Assembly (NCBI RefSeq): GCF_041537925.1
Contig: NZ_JBGOSH010000001.1
Coordinates: forward strand, 620,001 to 684,000
Origin: Ruegeria_C sp041537925
GTDB taxonomy: Bacteria; Pseudomonadota; Alphaproteobacteria; Rhodobacterales; Rhodobacteraceae
Direction of reading: 5' to 3'
Length of the DNA stretch: 64,000 nucleotides
The notes beneath the pieces were generated by a model. The model did not search any database, had not been told where the DNA came from, and saw only the letters and a program-made list of their open reading frames with translations. Positions 17,430 to 27,000 of this stretch are shown piece by piece. The first letter of the stretch is position 1. Each line of letters starts with the position of its first letter. The position numbers and the translations under genes were made by a program.

Positions 17430-18627
17430 TCAAATGATTGGAAGGTCCGGCGCGGCGCGCTCGGATAAGAGCTGCACGTCGGTCTTGCGCACAACGATAT
17501 TCTCTTCATGCACCATGATCCGGCCATCGCCGTAGCTCAAGGACGGCTCCAGCGTCAGCACTATATTCTCGACGATTTCGGTGTTATCAAAGGCGGCATG
17601 TGAGGGCAATTCAGTCAGTTGCATGCCCAGCCCATGGCCAAGACGCCCGACATCGCCACCCTGATCGTCCAGTTCCGCGATCACGCTCTGCATCGCCTGA
17701 AACACCTGGCGGCAGGTCGTGCCGGGACGTGCAGCGGCAATTCCGGCCTCGGTTGCACGCCAGAGCACGTCATAGGCGTGCAGCGAGGCGCTGTCCGCCG
17801 CGCCAATAGCAAAGTTGCGGTCGAAATCGCAGAAATACCCATCCCAATTGGCGCCGGTATCCAGCATCAGGATGTCGCCCCGCGCCAGCAAGCGGCGCGA
17901 GGGCGGTGAGATCACATCGTGATACCCGCCCTCATCCGCCCCCCAACCAAGTAGGGAACATCATCCGCCCCCTGTGCCAGCGCCTCGCGGCGAAAGGCGC
18001 GGAACAGATCCTCGAGCGGTTGGCCCTTGTGGGCGAGGTTGGGAACGCGGGCAAAGCTGCGCGAACCGATGGCGCAGATATGGGCCAGCTTTTCGATCTC
18101 GGCCTCGGATTTCACCATGCGAAGGGACCGGATCAGCGCCGTTGCATCTGCCACCTGCAAGCCGCTTAGCCCCTGCATCAGGCGTTCGTAATCGCCAAGC
18201 GGCATGCGCAATGCGGTCTCATGGCCTTTCAAGCCGCCGATGGCAGGGGCAATAGCAGGTCGCTCAGCAGGCTGATGCCGTCATCCTCGGGCGCAGGCGC
18301 GCCCCAAGTGCGGATATCCTCGATCCAGGTGCCGCGCATCAGTTCGGCGCCGATCTCGGGGATAATCGCGATGGGCTTGCCGCTTGCGGGCACAAACAGG
18401 AACCAGGGCCGTGTCGGGCTTTGCCAGAAGAGCGAGTGAAGGCCGCTGAAATAGCGCACCTCCGCCTCGGTCATAAACAGCGGGCCCGCCATGCCGATCT
18501 GCGCCATGAATGCCTGCGCGCGTGCGGTGCGGGTGGTGAATTCGGCCTCGGGGAACCCTCGATCAGGTACAGCAATCAGGTTCGGTGCTATCGAATTGGC
18601 AGGCGGTCCCTTACCAACTGGACCCAA
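17430..18627 (-). pseudogene. M24 family hydrolase (ectoine hydrolase/Xaa-Pro dipeptidase-like), frame-disrupted
   Basis: One M24-family gene spread over three frames. The N-terminal third reads 18627 to about 18270 (SGLHSLFWQSPTRPW). A shift between about 18240 and 18270 moves it to the frame giving ERPAIAPAIGGLKGHETAL. A second shift falls in a six-G run (plus-strand C at 17939-17944): one more G would restore LVGGADEGGYHDVISPPSRR. The C-terminal part has an apparently full metal-ligand set: Asp in MLDTGA, Asp in FCDFDR, His in GHGLG, Glu in LEPS and Glu in HEENIVV. Intact ligands suggest recent decay or sequence error. Closest functional relatives by context are ectoine hydrolase-like enzymes. 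The start codon is unclear and overlaps the M20 gene end. Confidence 0.83.
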
Positions 18628-19727
18628 AACTCTGCCCCGATGGGCAGAAGATCGTCGTTGAAATCATAATCGGAGGCATGCAGCGGCTGCCCGTTTGGCC
18701 CGTCCTCACCATTGCCAAGCAACAAAAAGCAGCCCGGAACGGCGGCGCAGAATTGCGCGAAATCTTCTGAGAAGCTCATGGGCGGGCGGTTACGGATCAG
18801 ATCGCGGCCTACGGCTTCGGCGGCGCGATAGACTGCCTCGGCGGGGTCGCTTGCATTGATGGTCTCGACAAATTCGGTCTTGAACGACACCGTCACCTCA
18901 ACACCATGGGCTGCAGCGACACCTTCGGCGATCTGGCGCATGAACCGCTCGATCTCGGCGCGGTCCTGCGGCGCGCGGGCGCGGAAATCGCCCTTCAGCG
19001 TGGCTTTGCCGGGCAGGACATTGCGCTGCCCGTCGGCCAGAAACTCGGTGACCGAGACCACCGCCCCGGCATCGGGCGCCAGTTTGCGCGCCACAATGGT
19101 CTGCAGCGCCAGCACCAGTTCAGAACCAACCGTGATCGCATCCACCCCGGCCTGTGGCATCGAGGCATGCCCCCCCTGCCCGTGAATGGTGATCTCGAAC
19201 AGCGTTTCGCTGTTGCAGATGATCCCCGCCCGGGTCGAAATCTGCCCCACCGGCACGCCGGGCAGGTTGTGAATGGCATAGACCTCGTCGATGGGAAATC
19301 GTTCCAGCACGCCGTCGTCGATCATCGCGCGCGCACCCAGCCCATGTTCCTCATTGGGTTGGAACAGCAACACCACCGTACCATCAAACCCGCCCTCTTC
19401 CGCCAACCGTTCGGCGGCCCCCAGCAGCATCGTCATGTGGCCATCATGGCCACAGGCATGCATCACGCCCGGATTTTGCGACGGATAGTCATGGGCAGAG
19501 GTCTCGGCGATCGGCAGCGCATCCATATCCGCGCGCAGCCCGATGGCGCGGTTGCCCTGCCCCATCCGCAAGACACCGACGATCCCGGCCCCCTCATGCA
19601 CGTCGATCCCCAGGCGGCGCAGGGATTGCGCGACCTGCGCCTTTGTCCGCTCCTCCTGAAACCCCAGTTCGGGGTTGCGGTGAAAGTCGCGGCGCTGATC
19701 GGTCAATCGGGAGTGAAAGTCGGACAT
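18588..19727 (-). CDS. M20 family metallohydrolase (aminoacylase/hippurate hydrolase type)
   Basis: 379-residue zinc-dependent amidohydrolase that removes an acyl group from an N-acyl amino acid or related amide. Landmarks: DFHRNPELGFQEERT, ADMDALPI, HACGHDGHMTMLLG (metal site), FQPNEEHGLGARAM with the catalytic Glu pair, and a dimerisation domain beginning HGQGGHASMPQAG. No signal peptide. The gene is divergent from the diaminopropionate ammonia-lyase-like gene across 178 bases and runs into the M24 gene with overlap. In the ectoine pathway a deacetylase of another family (DoeB/EutE) performs the corresponding step, so an M20 deacylase here may release the free diamino acid. That pairing is an inference. 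Confidence 0.9.
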   Translation of the reverse strand: MSDFHSRLTDQRRDFHRNPELGFQEERTKAQVAQSLRRLGIDVHEGAGIVGVLRMGQGNRAIGLRADMDALPIAETSAHDYPSQNPGVMHACGHDGHMTMLLGAAERLAEEGGFDGTVVLLFQPNEEHGLGARAMIDDGVLERFPIDEVYAIHNLPGVPVGQISTRAGIICNSETLFEITIHGQGGHASMPQAGVDAITVGSELVLALQTIVARKLAPDAGAVVSVTEFLADGQRNVLPGKATLKGDFRARAPQDRAEIERFMRQIAEGVAAAHGVEVTVSFKTEFVETINASDPAEAVYRAAEAVGRDLIRNRPPMSFSEDFAQFCAAVPGCFLLLGNGEDGPNGQPLHASDYDFNDDLLPIGAEFWVQLVRDRLPIR

Positions 19728-19905
19728 GGTGACAGGTCTTTGGGTCTGTTGGGCAAAACGGCGATGGTGGGACTGTCCGTTGGCGGGAGTTGCAGCGCAA
19801 CATAGGACGAAATTGATTGCCTTTGCGGGAATTGTCGACTTCTTTCATGCCATAGACGACAAAGTCTTAACAACCTCAGAAACACACAAGGGCGGGCCTG
19901 CTGGC

Positions 19906-20955
19906 ATGACACCTTCCGACAACATCGACTTTGCCCCGGACTTCAACCGTGCCCTGGTCTTTTTTGGGACGCAAGATGCCTACAAGACTTCGCCTCTGCT
20001 GCACTTGCAGGGGCCCAACGGTCAGCAGGTTCTGGCCAAGGACGAAACCGGCCGCTTGGGGCTAGGCGCGTTCAAGGCGCTTGGCGCGCCCTATGCCGTG
20101 GCGCGGATCCTTCAGGCCGAATGGCTGGCTCAGACCGGCGAAACCCTGACGCTTGCGCGTCTGGATGATGCGGATATCCGTGCCTTTGCCGCCACGCTCA
20201 GCTTTGTCTGCGCCAGCGCGGGCAATCATGGCATGGGCGTCGCGGCGGGTGCGCGCGCGATGGGTGCCAAGGCGCGGGTTCATCTGGCCAATAGCGTGCC
20301 CGAGAGCTTTGCCGAACGGCTGCGAGCCATGGGCGCCGAGGTGGTGCGCTCGGGCGATGTGTATGACGAGAGTGTCGCCGCCGCTATCGCCGATGCCGAC
20401 ACCTCCGGTGCGATCCTGTTGGCGGATGGCACCTGGCCCGGCTACACCGAGATCCCCAAGCTGGTCATGGAAGGCTATTGCGTCATCGCCGAAGAGTTGC
20501 GCCAGACTTTCGAGGCCTCCGGCACCTGGCCGACCCATGTGTATCTGCAGGCTGGCGTGGGCGGTCTGGCCGCCGCGATGGCCCATATGATCCGCCTGAA
20601 CTGGGCGCAACAGCCGGAGCTGATCGTTGTCGAACCCGAGGCCGCCCGCTGCCTGAAAGCCAGCCATATCGCCGGGAAACCAACCCGCGCCGACGGGCCG
20701 GACTCGAATATGGGTCGGTTGGATTGCAAGGAACCCTCGATCGTCGCCTGGCACGTCCTGGAACGCTGCGGGGTGCGCTATGAAACGCTGACGGAAGAAG
20801 AAGGCAGCGCGGCCTCACACGCAGTGGAGGCCATGGGGGTCGCAACCACCCCGTCCGGTGCGGCAGGATATGGCGCGCTGCTCAAGCATCCCCCGCAGAC
20901 CGCTGACGGTCACGCGATCAGGCCGCTAATCATCCTGTCCGAAGGTTCCGCCTGA
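19906..20955 (+). CDS. PLP-dependent lyase, diaminopropionate ammonia-lyase-like
   Basis: 349-residue fold-type II PLP enzyme. The PLP lysine is Lys57 in RLGLGAFKALG, a stretch typical of 2,3-diaminopropionate ammonia-lyases, and the phosphate-binding region reads SAGNHGMGVA. QAGVGGLAAAMA binds the cofactor phosphate or ring in the second domain. The expected reaction is alpha,beta-elimination of a diamino acid to a keto acid and ammonia; threonine dehydratase-like activity is the alternative. Start chosen at ATG 19906 (MTPSDNIDF); the open frame reaches back to 19726, but that upstream part overlaps the divergent M20 start. It is somewhat shorter than E. coli YgeX (about 400 residues). Likely co-regulated with the divergent M20 gene. 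Confidence 0.86.
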   Translation: MTPSDNIDFAPDFNRALVFFGTQDAYKTSPLLHLQGPNGQQVLAKDETGRLGLGAFKALGAPYAVARILQAEWLAQTGETLTLARLDDADIRAFAATLSFVCASAGNHGMGVAAGARAMGAKARVHLANSVPESFAERLRAMGAEVVRSGDVYDESVAAAIADADTSGAILLADGTWPGYTEIPKLVMEGYCVIAEELRQTFEASGTWPTHVYLQAGVGGLAAAMAHMIRLNWAQQPELIVVEPEAARCLKASHIAGKPTRADGPDSNMGRLDCKEPSIVAWHVLERCGVRYETLTEEEGSAASHAVEAMGVATTPSGAAGYGALLKHPPQTADGHAIRPLIILSEGSA

Positions 20956-21037
20956 CCAGCGAGGGCGAGCAACAGCAACGTTCTTTCACCTCTGCCTATG
21001 CTACGGCTGAGGGGGCAAAACGGCATTCGGAAAAAAG

Positions 21038-21112
21038 TGAACTATTTGGTTCAGTCGCTCTTGAAAACTGAACTGACCTGTTTAGATCATGTGATGTGAA
21101 CCGAACAGTTCA
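21038..21112. promoter_or_regulatory. Three-fold operator array TGAAC-N6-GTTCA before a small exported peptide
   Basis: Two perfect inverted repeats TGAAC-N6-GTTCA lie at 21038-21053 and 21097-21112. A third, with one mismatch (TGAAC-N6-GTTTA), lies between them at 21069-21084. Centres are 31 and 28 bases apart, close to three helical turns, so bound dimers would sit on nearly the same face. The last site ends 14 bases before the ATG of the 52-residue gene, overlapping its leader. A TetR-type or similar dimeric regulator is likely; its gene is not adjacent. Confidence 0.6.
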
Positions 21113-21126
21113 GATTGGAGAAGACG

Positions 21127-21285
21127 ATGAAACCCCTTTTGATTGCAGCCGCACTGATCCTGACAACTGCCGCAGCGCCCGCGATGGCGGGTGGATTTCC
21201 GGTCGGCGGGGTTGCGATGACCTTCACATTTCCCGACACTCCCCAACAACCTGTGACCAAAACCGTCACCGTTCTGAAACCCTGA
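21127..21285 (+). CDS. Small exported peptide, 52 residues
   Basis: ATG 21127 follows GGAGAAGACG and opens a 52-codon frame. It encodes a clear signal peptide (MKPLLIAAALILTTAAAPAMA, cleavage expected before GGFPVGG) and a mature part of about 31 residues ending TVTVLKP. A strong terminator follows 25 bases later, and three related operator sites precede it, so this is a self-contained, tightly regulated unit. The mature peptide is Gly/Pro/Thr rich and has no cysteine. I know no function for it. The combination of leader, Shine-Dalgarno, terminator and operators makes it a credible gene despite its size. Confidence 0.8.
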   Translation: MKPLLIAAALILTTAAAPAMAGGFPVGGVAMTFTFPDTPQQPVTKTVTVLKP

Positions 21286-21309
21286 CCCAACAACCCTCCC
21301 CCGGCCCCG

Positions 21310-21349
21310 CTGCGCCCCCGTCTTACCGCCGACGGGGGCGCAGTTTTTT
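21310..21349 (+). terminator. Rho-independent terminator
   Basis: CTGCGCCCCCGTC (21310-21322) pairs perfectly with GACGGGGGCGCAG (21331-21343), followed by six T. It ends the transcript of the 52-residue peptide gene. Confidence 0.92.
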
Positions 21350-21422
21350 GAAAGTTCCTTTACCCGTTCACTCTATCGGCGTTGCCGCGTAGTGATCCCG
21401 CGACACGCCCTTGAAACAAAAT

Positions 21423-21452
21423 AGGCCCGCCAACATCTCTGCCAGCGGGCCT
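21423..21452 (-). terminator. Terminator of the superoxide dismutase gene
   Basis: AGGCCCGC (21423-21430) and GCGGGCCT (21445-21452) pair. On the minus strand the stem is followed by ATTTTGTTTC, a usable T-rich tail, 37 bases after the sodB stop. Confidence 0.7.
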
Positions 21453-21488
21453 TGTCCAAATTTCTCGGAAATTGCCGTCGTGACCAGA

Positions 21489-22088
21489 TTACATCCGGCT
21501 GGCGACGTTTTCCCAGTTCACCAGATTGTCGAGGAAGTTCGACAGGTAGGCGGGACGCTTGTTGCGGAAATCGATGTAATAGCTGTGTTCCCAAACATCG
21601 CAACCCAAGAGCGCGGTCTGACCAAAGCAAAGCGGGTTCACCCCGTTTTCGGTCTTGGTCACGGCCAGCGAGCCATCGGCGTTTTTGACCAGCCACGCCC
21701 AGCCCGAGCCGAACTGACCGGCACCGGCAGCGCTGAACTGCGACTTGAACTCATCGACCGAGCCGAAGCTCTCTGCCAGCGCGCTTTCCAGCTCGCCCGG
21801 CATCGCATTGCCGCCGGGGCCCATCATCTCCCAGAACTGGTTGTGGTTCCAGAGCTGGCTGATGTTATTGAAGATGCCGTTCTGTGCCACGGCGCCCGCG
21901 TCATAAGTGCCGCTGATGATCTCTTCCAGCGATTTGCCGTCCCACTCGGTGCCCGCGATCAGCTTGTTGCCGTTATCGACATAGGCCTTGTGGTGCAGAT
22001 CGTGGTGATATTCCAGCGTTTCCGCCGACATGCCTTTGGCGGCCAGAGCGTCATGTGCATAAGGAAGATCAGGAAGTTCAAAAGCCAT
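21489..22088 (-). CDS. sodB: Superoxide dismutase, Fe/Mn family
   Basis: 199-residue cytosolic enzyme converting superoxide to hydrogen peroxide and oxygen. Family signature regions are complete: YHHDLHHKAYVDNGN near residue 30 with the first metal histidine, FNNISQLWNHNQFWEMM with the second, and CDVWEHSYYIDFRNKR carrying the metal Asp and His. Length is standard for the single-domain iron/manganese enzymes; iron is the more common metal in relatives of this type but cannot be decided from these motifs alone. It is monocistronic with its own terminator. Confidence 0.95.
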   Translation of the reverse strand: MAFELPDLPYAHDALAAKGMSAETLEYHHDLHHKAYVDNGNKLIAGTEWDGKSLEEIISGTYDAGAVAQNGIFNNISQLWNHNQFWEMMGPGGNAMPGELESALAESFGSVDEFKSQFSAAGAGQFGSGWAWLVKNADGSLAVTKTENGVNPLCFGQTALLGCDVWEHSYYIDFRNKRPAYLSNFLDNLVNWENVASRM

Positions 22089-22276
22089 CGTGGACCCCTG
22101 TTGAAAATGAATGTTGCGGTTCCACAGGTTACATGCGGCGATGCTGCCCGCAGGTCAAGAGCAGATGGCTTTTTCAAGCACTCAGGGGCTGGGTCTTTCT
22201 GATAAAGCCACGCAAGATATGCTTCAGCGTCCGGCACCCGATTGAATGCCTATAAGGCGTAGTCAGGTTGTCAGAA

Positions 22277-22732
22277 TCAATTTACGACGCTGCAACGCCC
22301 GTTTGCGCTCCAACCCATCCTGCCTCCGTTCATTTTCTTTGACCGGGTGACAGCTCGCATTGAACTTTTGTCGAGATAAATCGAAAATCGGAGATCGCGG
22401 AAGACAACCGATGAATAAACGGTTCCACCTCCAATCGAATCCCGCCCGTTCTCCGAATTGACGTATTCCTTTCCGATCCAGGAAAACGATACTATCGTGG
22501 AGCCGTTTCTCGTGATTGTTGCTGGGCCTGCATGGGTATCTACCTTGGGCACGACGACGTCGCTCAGATAAGCTAGGCCCCGAGCGCGATCCAACTCAAA
22601 AGTAACGTTGGTGGGGAGAACCCCTTTCCCGGGCGCTTCTTCGAATTCGCAAGCATAGGTTTTTGCGGATATCGGGCTGGCACATAGTGCCATTGCCAAA
22701 ATGCAGCTGGCGGCTTGTTTGTAATTAGGCAT
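22277..22732 (-). CDS. Unknown exported protein, paralogue of the next gene
   Basis: 151-residue protein with a signal peptide of about 23 residues (ILAMALCASPISA before KTYACEF). The mature part has cysteines near both ends (YACEF and GRCSVVN), possibly a disulphide, and beta-rich composition. The same overall pattern, an aromatic-x-C-x-x motif right after the signal peptide and a terminal cysteine segment, occurs in the protein at 22950-23369, so the two are probably distant paralogues. Base composition is visibly more AT-rich than the neighbouring sox and sod genes, which hints at separate origin. No function is known to me. Confidence 0.75.
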   Translation of the reverse strand: MPNYKQAASCILAMALCASPISAKTYACEFEEAPGKGVLPTNVTFELDRARGLAYLSDVVVPKVDTHAGPATITRNGSTIVSFSWIGKEYVNSENGRDSIGGGTVYSSVVFRDLRFSIYLDKSSMRAVTRSKKMNGGRMGWSANGRCSVVN

Positions 22733-22949
22733 TTTTTGACCCTAGAATATTGTTGGTTGGGCGTAGAGACCTCGACGAGTTGCAGCGGTCTCACAGAAGC
22801 GCACTGCACATACGAACCCAAATGAATCGAATTTTCTGCTCACCTGTCTCGACCGACGCTCTAGATTGTGGCATCCGGTTCTGCAGATTTCATTGACCCC
22901 GGCTGTACCGGGGTCAGGCCTTGAACCAGAGAGCGTTTCAGAAGTTCTT

Positions 22950-23369
22950 TTACTTGCGCTTTGAGATCTTGCAGGGCCCCTGACCGCTTGGTCGATTGTC
23001 TGCCACACCGTCAATCCGGACCCGCATCTGCGCATTTCCCGTTTTTTCAGAAACGGATACCCTGAACGTTGCCGACACATCGGTTCCGGCGCGCACACTC
23101 ATCGAATCCATCTTCCATTGAACCCGAAAACGGCCGTTTCTCAGATTTTCAATAGACGCAGGAATTGGTTCTTTGTGGTAGTAGTTGATGTAGTCATCAA
23201 TTACCTCTGCGTTCCTTTTCTGATCATCAACGAACAACACCATGCGTTCGGGTATCCAGCCGTATCGCTTTTGATTGTTTTTCAATTTGCAATCGTAAAT
23301 CGTTTGCCCCGCGGTCGCTGCGCTGGAAAGCGCTAAGAAAGTGATCGCGGCTAAAGATAGTGTTTTCAT
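22950..23369 (-). CDS. Unknown exported protein, paralogue of the previous gene
   Basis: 139-residue protein starting at ATG 23369 (MKTLSLAAITFLALSSAATAG signal peptide); the frame is open upstream to 23399, but that adds residues in front of a good leader. The mature protein starts QTIYDCKLKNN and ends with a cysteine segment (GPCKISKRK), matching the plan of the exported protein at 22277-22732. It is AT-richer than its surroundings. The two genes are in the same direction with about 217 bases between them, in which I see no further gene. Function unknown; a small periplasmic or surface protein is all that can be said. Confidence 0.75.
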   Translation of the reverse strand: MKTLSLAAITFLALSSAATAGQTIYDCKLKNNQKRYGWIPERMVLFVDDQKRNAEVIDDYINYYHKEPIPASIENLRNGRFRVQWKMDSMSVRAGTDVSATFRVSVSEKTGNAQMRVRIDGVADNRPSGQGPCKISKRK

Positions 23370-23472
23370 TAAGCATCTACTCCTGTTTGCAAGACACAAA
23401 TCAGGACCAAGTCAGAGATTCAACCCTGCTTGATGTTAAATTTTCACGCATTCGCGCGCCGTCATGAAAGGT

Positions 23473-24039
23473 TCAGAAAACGCCAACCTCGCTGCCCCGC
23501 TGCGCCGCCACCTTGAGCAGTTTGAACACATAATCGGCGACCGATCGGAAGCAGACGACACGGAAGCTACCTCCCTCTTCCATCCAGAAGGCTGCGGCCA
23601 CCTGCGCCAGACGGGTGCGGCGGAAATCGCCTGCTTTGAACGCCTCTTCGCTCAGATCAACCGGTGCCAGTTTCGCCAGTACTTCGCGTGCATGTGCGCC
23701 AGAGACACGGAACACCGCGCGGGCGTCCGAGACATTGACCGCCAGTGCATGGCTGGTGCCAAGCGTTTTGGCCATAGCGGCAAGCTTGTCCTCGACCTCG
23801 GCATAAGGCACCAGAACCAGCAATTCATCCGGCGACATCCAGCACAGCCCGCTGTCGCCCTCGACACGGGCCTTGCGCTGGCCGGGCATCTGCTGGCCTG
23901 TCGCAGCCGTCGCAGCCTTGGCCAGCCCCTTGTCCTCGTGATCGCCACGCAGGGTGATCATGCCCTGCAGGCCCAGTTCTTCGATGGTGGCGATACCTTC
24001 GGCGCGAGCGCCGTTCAATGCGCTGATGGGTTCAGACAT
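23473..24039 (-). CDS. soxG: Sarcosine oxidase gamma subunit
   Basis: 188-residue smallest-but-one subunit of the heterotetrameric sarcosine oxidase, which turns sarcosine, O2 and tetrahydrofolate into glycine, H2O2 and 5,10-methylene-tetrahydrofolate. Typical stretches are GDSGLCWMSPDELLVLVP and VSDARAVFRVSGAHAREVLAK. Gamma subunits contact the folate-binding half of alpha. Its start overlaps the soxA stop by eight bases, and it is the last gene of the sox operon. The gene supports the tetrameric, folate-using form rather than the monomeric enzyme. Confidence 0.93.
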   Translation of the reverse strand: MSEPISALNGARAEGIATIEELGLQGMITLRGDHEDKGLAKAATAATGQQMPGQRKARVEGDSGLCWMSPDELLVLVPYAEVEDKLAAMAKTLGTSHALAVNVSDARAVFRVSGAHAREVLAKLAPVDLSEEAFKAGDFRRTRLAQVAAAFWMEEGGSFRVVCFRSVADYVFKLLKVAAQRGSEVGVF

Positions 24040-27000
24040 TCTGCTTCTCCCCGTCCTTGTCTAAAAAGACCGGATCAACGATCTTGGCCTTGTAGCTCTT
24101 GCCATCTGTTCCGGGGAGCTCGATCACTTCGCCCATCCGGTCGGGCCCGTGTTTCACCAGCCCCATGGCGATGCCGCGGCCCAGATTGGCCGAGTGATAG
24201 GTCGAAGTCACCCGCCCGATCATGTTGCGTTGTCCATTGGCATTGGTCCCCTCGCCCACCGCATAGGCGCCGTCGGGCAGAACCGATCCATCCACAGTCT
24301 CGAGCCCCACCAGTTTCCAGCGGTCCGGGTCGGCCATGTGGCTGCGTTGCTGTGCGCGCTTGCCCAAGTAATCCTCTTTCTTTTTGGACAGTGCCCAATG
24401 CAGGCCAAGATCCTGCGGGATCACGGTGCCATCGGTCTCGTCCCCGATCATGATGAACCCCTTTTCGGCGCGCAGGATATGCAGGCATTCGGTGCCATAG
24501 GGCATCACCCCGAACTCCTTCCCGGCCTCTGTCAGGGCATCCCAGAACGCCTGCCCCTGAGAGGCGGCAACCGCGATCTCATAGCTGAGCTCGCCAGAGA
24601 ACGAGATACGGTAAGCACGACAGTCAAAACCACCGATCTGACCGTCGCGCCATTCCATGAAAGGCAGCGCCTCTCTGCTGAAATCCATGCCGCCGAGTTT
24701 TTCCAATACTTTGCGCGCATTGGGGCCGACAACCGCGACTTGAGCGTATTGCTCGGTCACGTTGGCGACATAGACTTTCCAGTCCCACCACTCGGTCTGC
24801 AGCCACTCTTCCATATGGGCGTGAATACGCTCGGCGCCCCCTGTGGTTGTGTGGCACAGCCAAGTGTCTTCGTCGATGCGTGCCACCACGCCATCGTCGA
24901 TCAGGAAGCCATTTTCGGAACACATCAGCCCATAGCGGCATTTGCCGGGTTTCAGCGTGGACATCATGTTTGTGTACATCATGTCGAGGAACCGGCCCGC
25001 ATCGGGGCCTTTGACGATCAGCTTGCCCAGAGTGGAAGCGTCAAGCAAACCAAGGTTTTCGCGGGTGTTCTTCACCTCGCGATTGACGGCGGCCTCAACG
25101 CTTTCACCGGGGCGCTGATAGGCATAGGGGCGACGCCAATGGCCAACCGGTTCCCAATCGGCGCCATTCCTGTCGTGCCAGTCATGCAGCGGCGTGCGGC
25201 GGATCGGCTGGAACACTTCGCCCCGCGCTTCGCCGCCAATGGCCCCCATTGAGATCGGGGTATAGGGTGGGCGGAAAGTTGTGGTGCCGACCTGCGGGAT
25301 TTCGGCATTCAGCGCATCAGCAAGAATCGCCAGGCCGTTGATATTGCTCAACTTACCTTGATCCGTCGCCATGCCCAGCGTGGTATAGCGCTTTGTATGC
25401 TCAACGCTTTCATAGCCTTCGCGCGCGGCCAGTTGCACATCCGAGACCTTGACGTCGTTCTGGAAGTCCAGCCAGGACTTCATGCGCAGCGGCGTATCGG
25501 CATTGGCGGGCATCAGCCAGACCGGCTCCATCGGCAGCTCGGTAGTACTGTCACCCACGGAGGCCTTGGGCCGCTTGGCCTTGCCGCCCGCCGCCTTTGC
25601 CGCGGCCAGACCGGCCGCATTGGCATCACCAAGCGTCTCGCCCAGAGCCAATGCGCCGTTGGCAGAGCCTGCAGCGCTGACGAAACCTGCGCCATCCGCA
25701 CCCAGCGGAGGGCGGTCGGGATCGGGGCGGAAATGGGCCTGCGCGTCATCCCAGATCAGTTTGCCACCGCAATGAGACCACAGATGCACCACGGGCGACC
25801 AGCCACCGGACATGGCCACCGCATCGCAGGCCACTTCGTCGCGCGCGCCCCCGATCCCCTCCTGGTTGCAGATTGAGACTTTCTTAACACGTTTACCGCC
25901 CGAGACCTTGGCGATAGCTTTGCCGGGATCGACCCGGATGCCCAGCGCCCGCGCCTCGTCGGCCAGAGTGCCGCCGCCCGAGGCGCGCGCATCCAGAATG
26001 CGCAGCACATCGACACCAGCATTTTTCAGCGTGATCGCGGTGCGGTAGGCGTCGTCGTTATTGGTGGCCACAACCACCCGTTCACCGGGGGTCACGCCCC
26101 AGTTCACCACATAGTCGCGCATGGCCGAGGCCAGCATCACACCGGGCACGTCATTGCCCGCAAAGGACAAGGGCCGCTCGATCGCACCGGTGGCGGTCAC
26201 GATCTGCTTGGCACGGATGCGCCACAGCCGGTGGCGCGGGCCTGCAACCTGCGGCGCGTGGTCGGTCAGACGCTCATACGCCAGCGCGTAGCCGTGGTCA
26301 TAGATCCCCGCCCCCATGCAGCGCAGGCGCATGGTGACATTGTCCATTGTCTCCAGTTCGGAAACGATTTGTTCCACGAACTTATCCACAGGCCCGCCAT
26401 CAATGGTTCCGCCATCGACCGGTGCGCGGCCACCCCAATGGGCGGTTTGTTCGACCAGCAGAACCTTGACTCCGGTCAGCGCCGCAGCCTTAGCCGCCTG
26501 CAGGCCCGCCACACCGCCGCCGATGACCAGAACATCGGTAAAGGCATAGAAATGCTCATAGGTATCGGCATCGCGCGTCTCGGCATCGGGCGCTTTGCCC
26601 AGGCCTGCGGATTTGCGGATGAACGGCTCGTAGACGTGCTTCCAGAAGGGCTGTGGATGGATGAACATCTTGTAGTAGAAGCCCGCCGGCAGGAACCGCG
26701 CCAGATGCGTGTTCACCGCCCCGATATCGAAATCGAGGTTCGGCCAGTGATTCTGCGATGCGGCTTTCAGCCCGTCGAACAGTTCGGTCGTGGTGGCGCG
26801 CTGGTTCGGCTCGAACTTGCTGCCCTCACCCAAGCCTACCAGTGCATTGGGTTCTTCGGCACCGGAGGCCACGACGCCGCGGGGGCGGTGGTACTTGAAC
26901 GAACGGCCCATCATCACCTGGTCATTGGCCAGAAGTGCCGAGGCCAGCGTGTCGCCCGCATAACCTCGCATGGTGGTGCCGTTGAAGCTGAAGGTGACTT

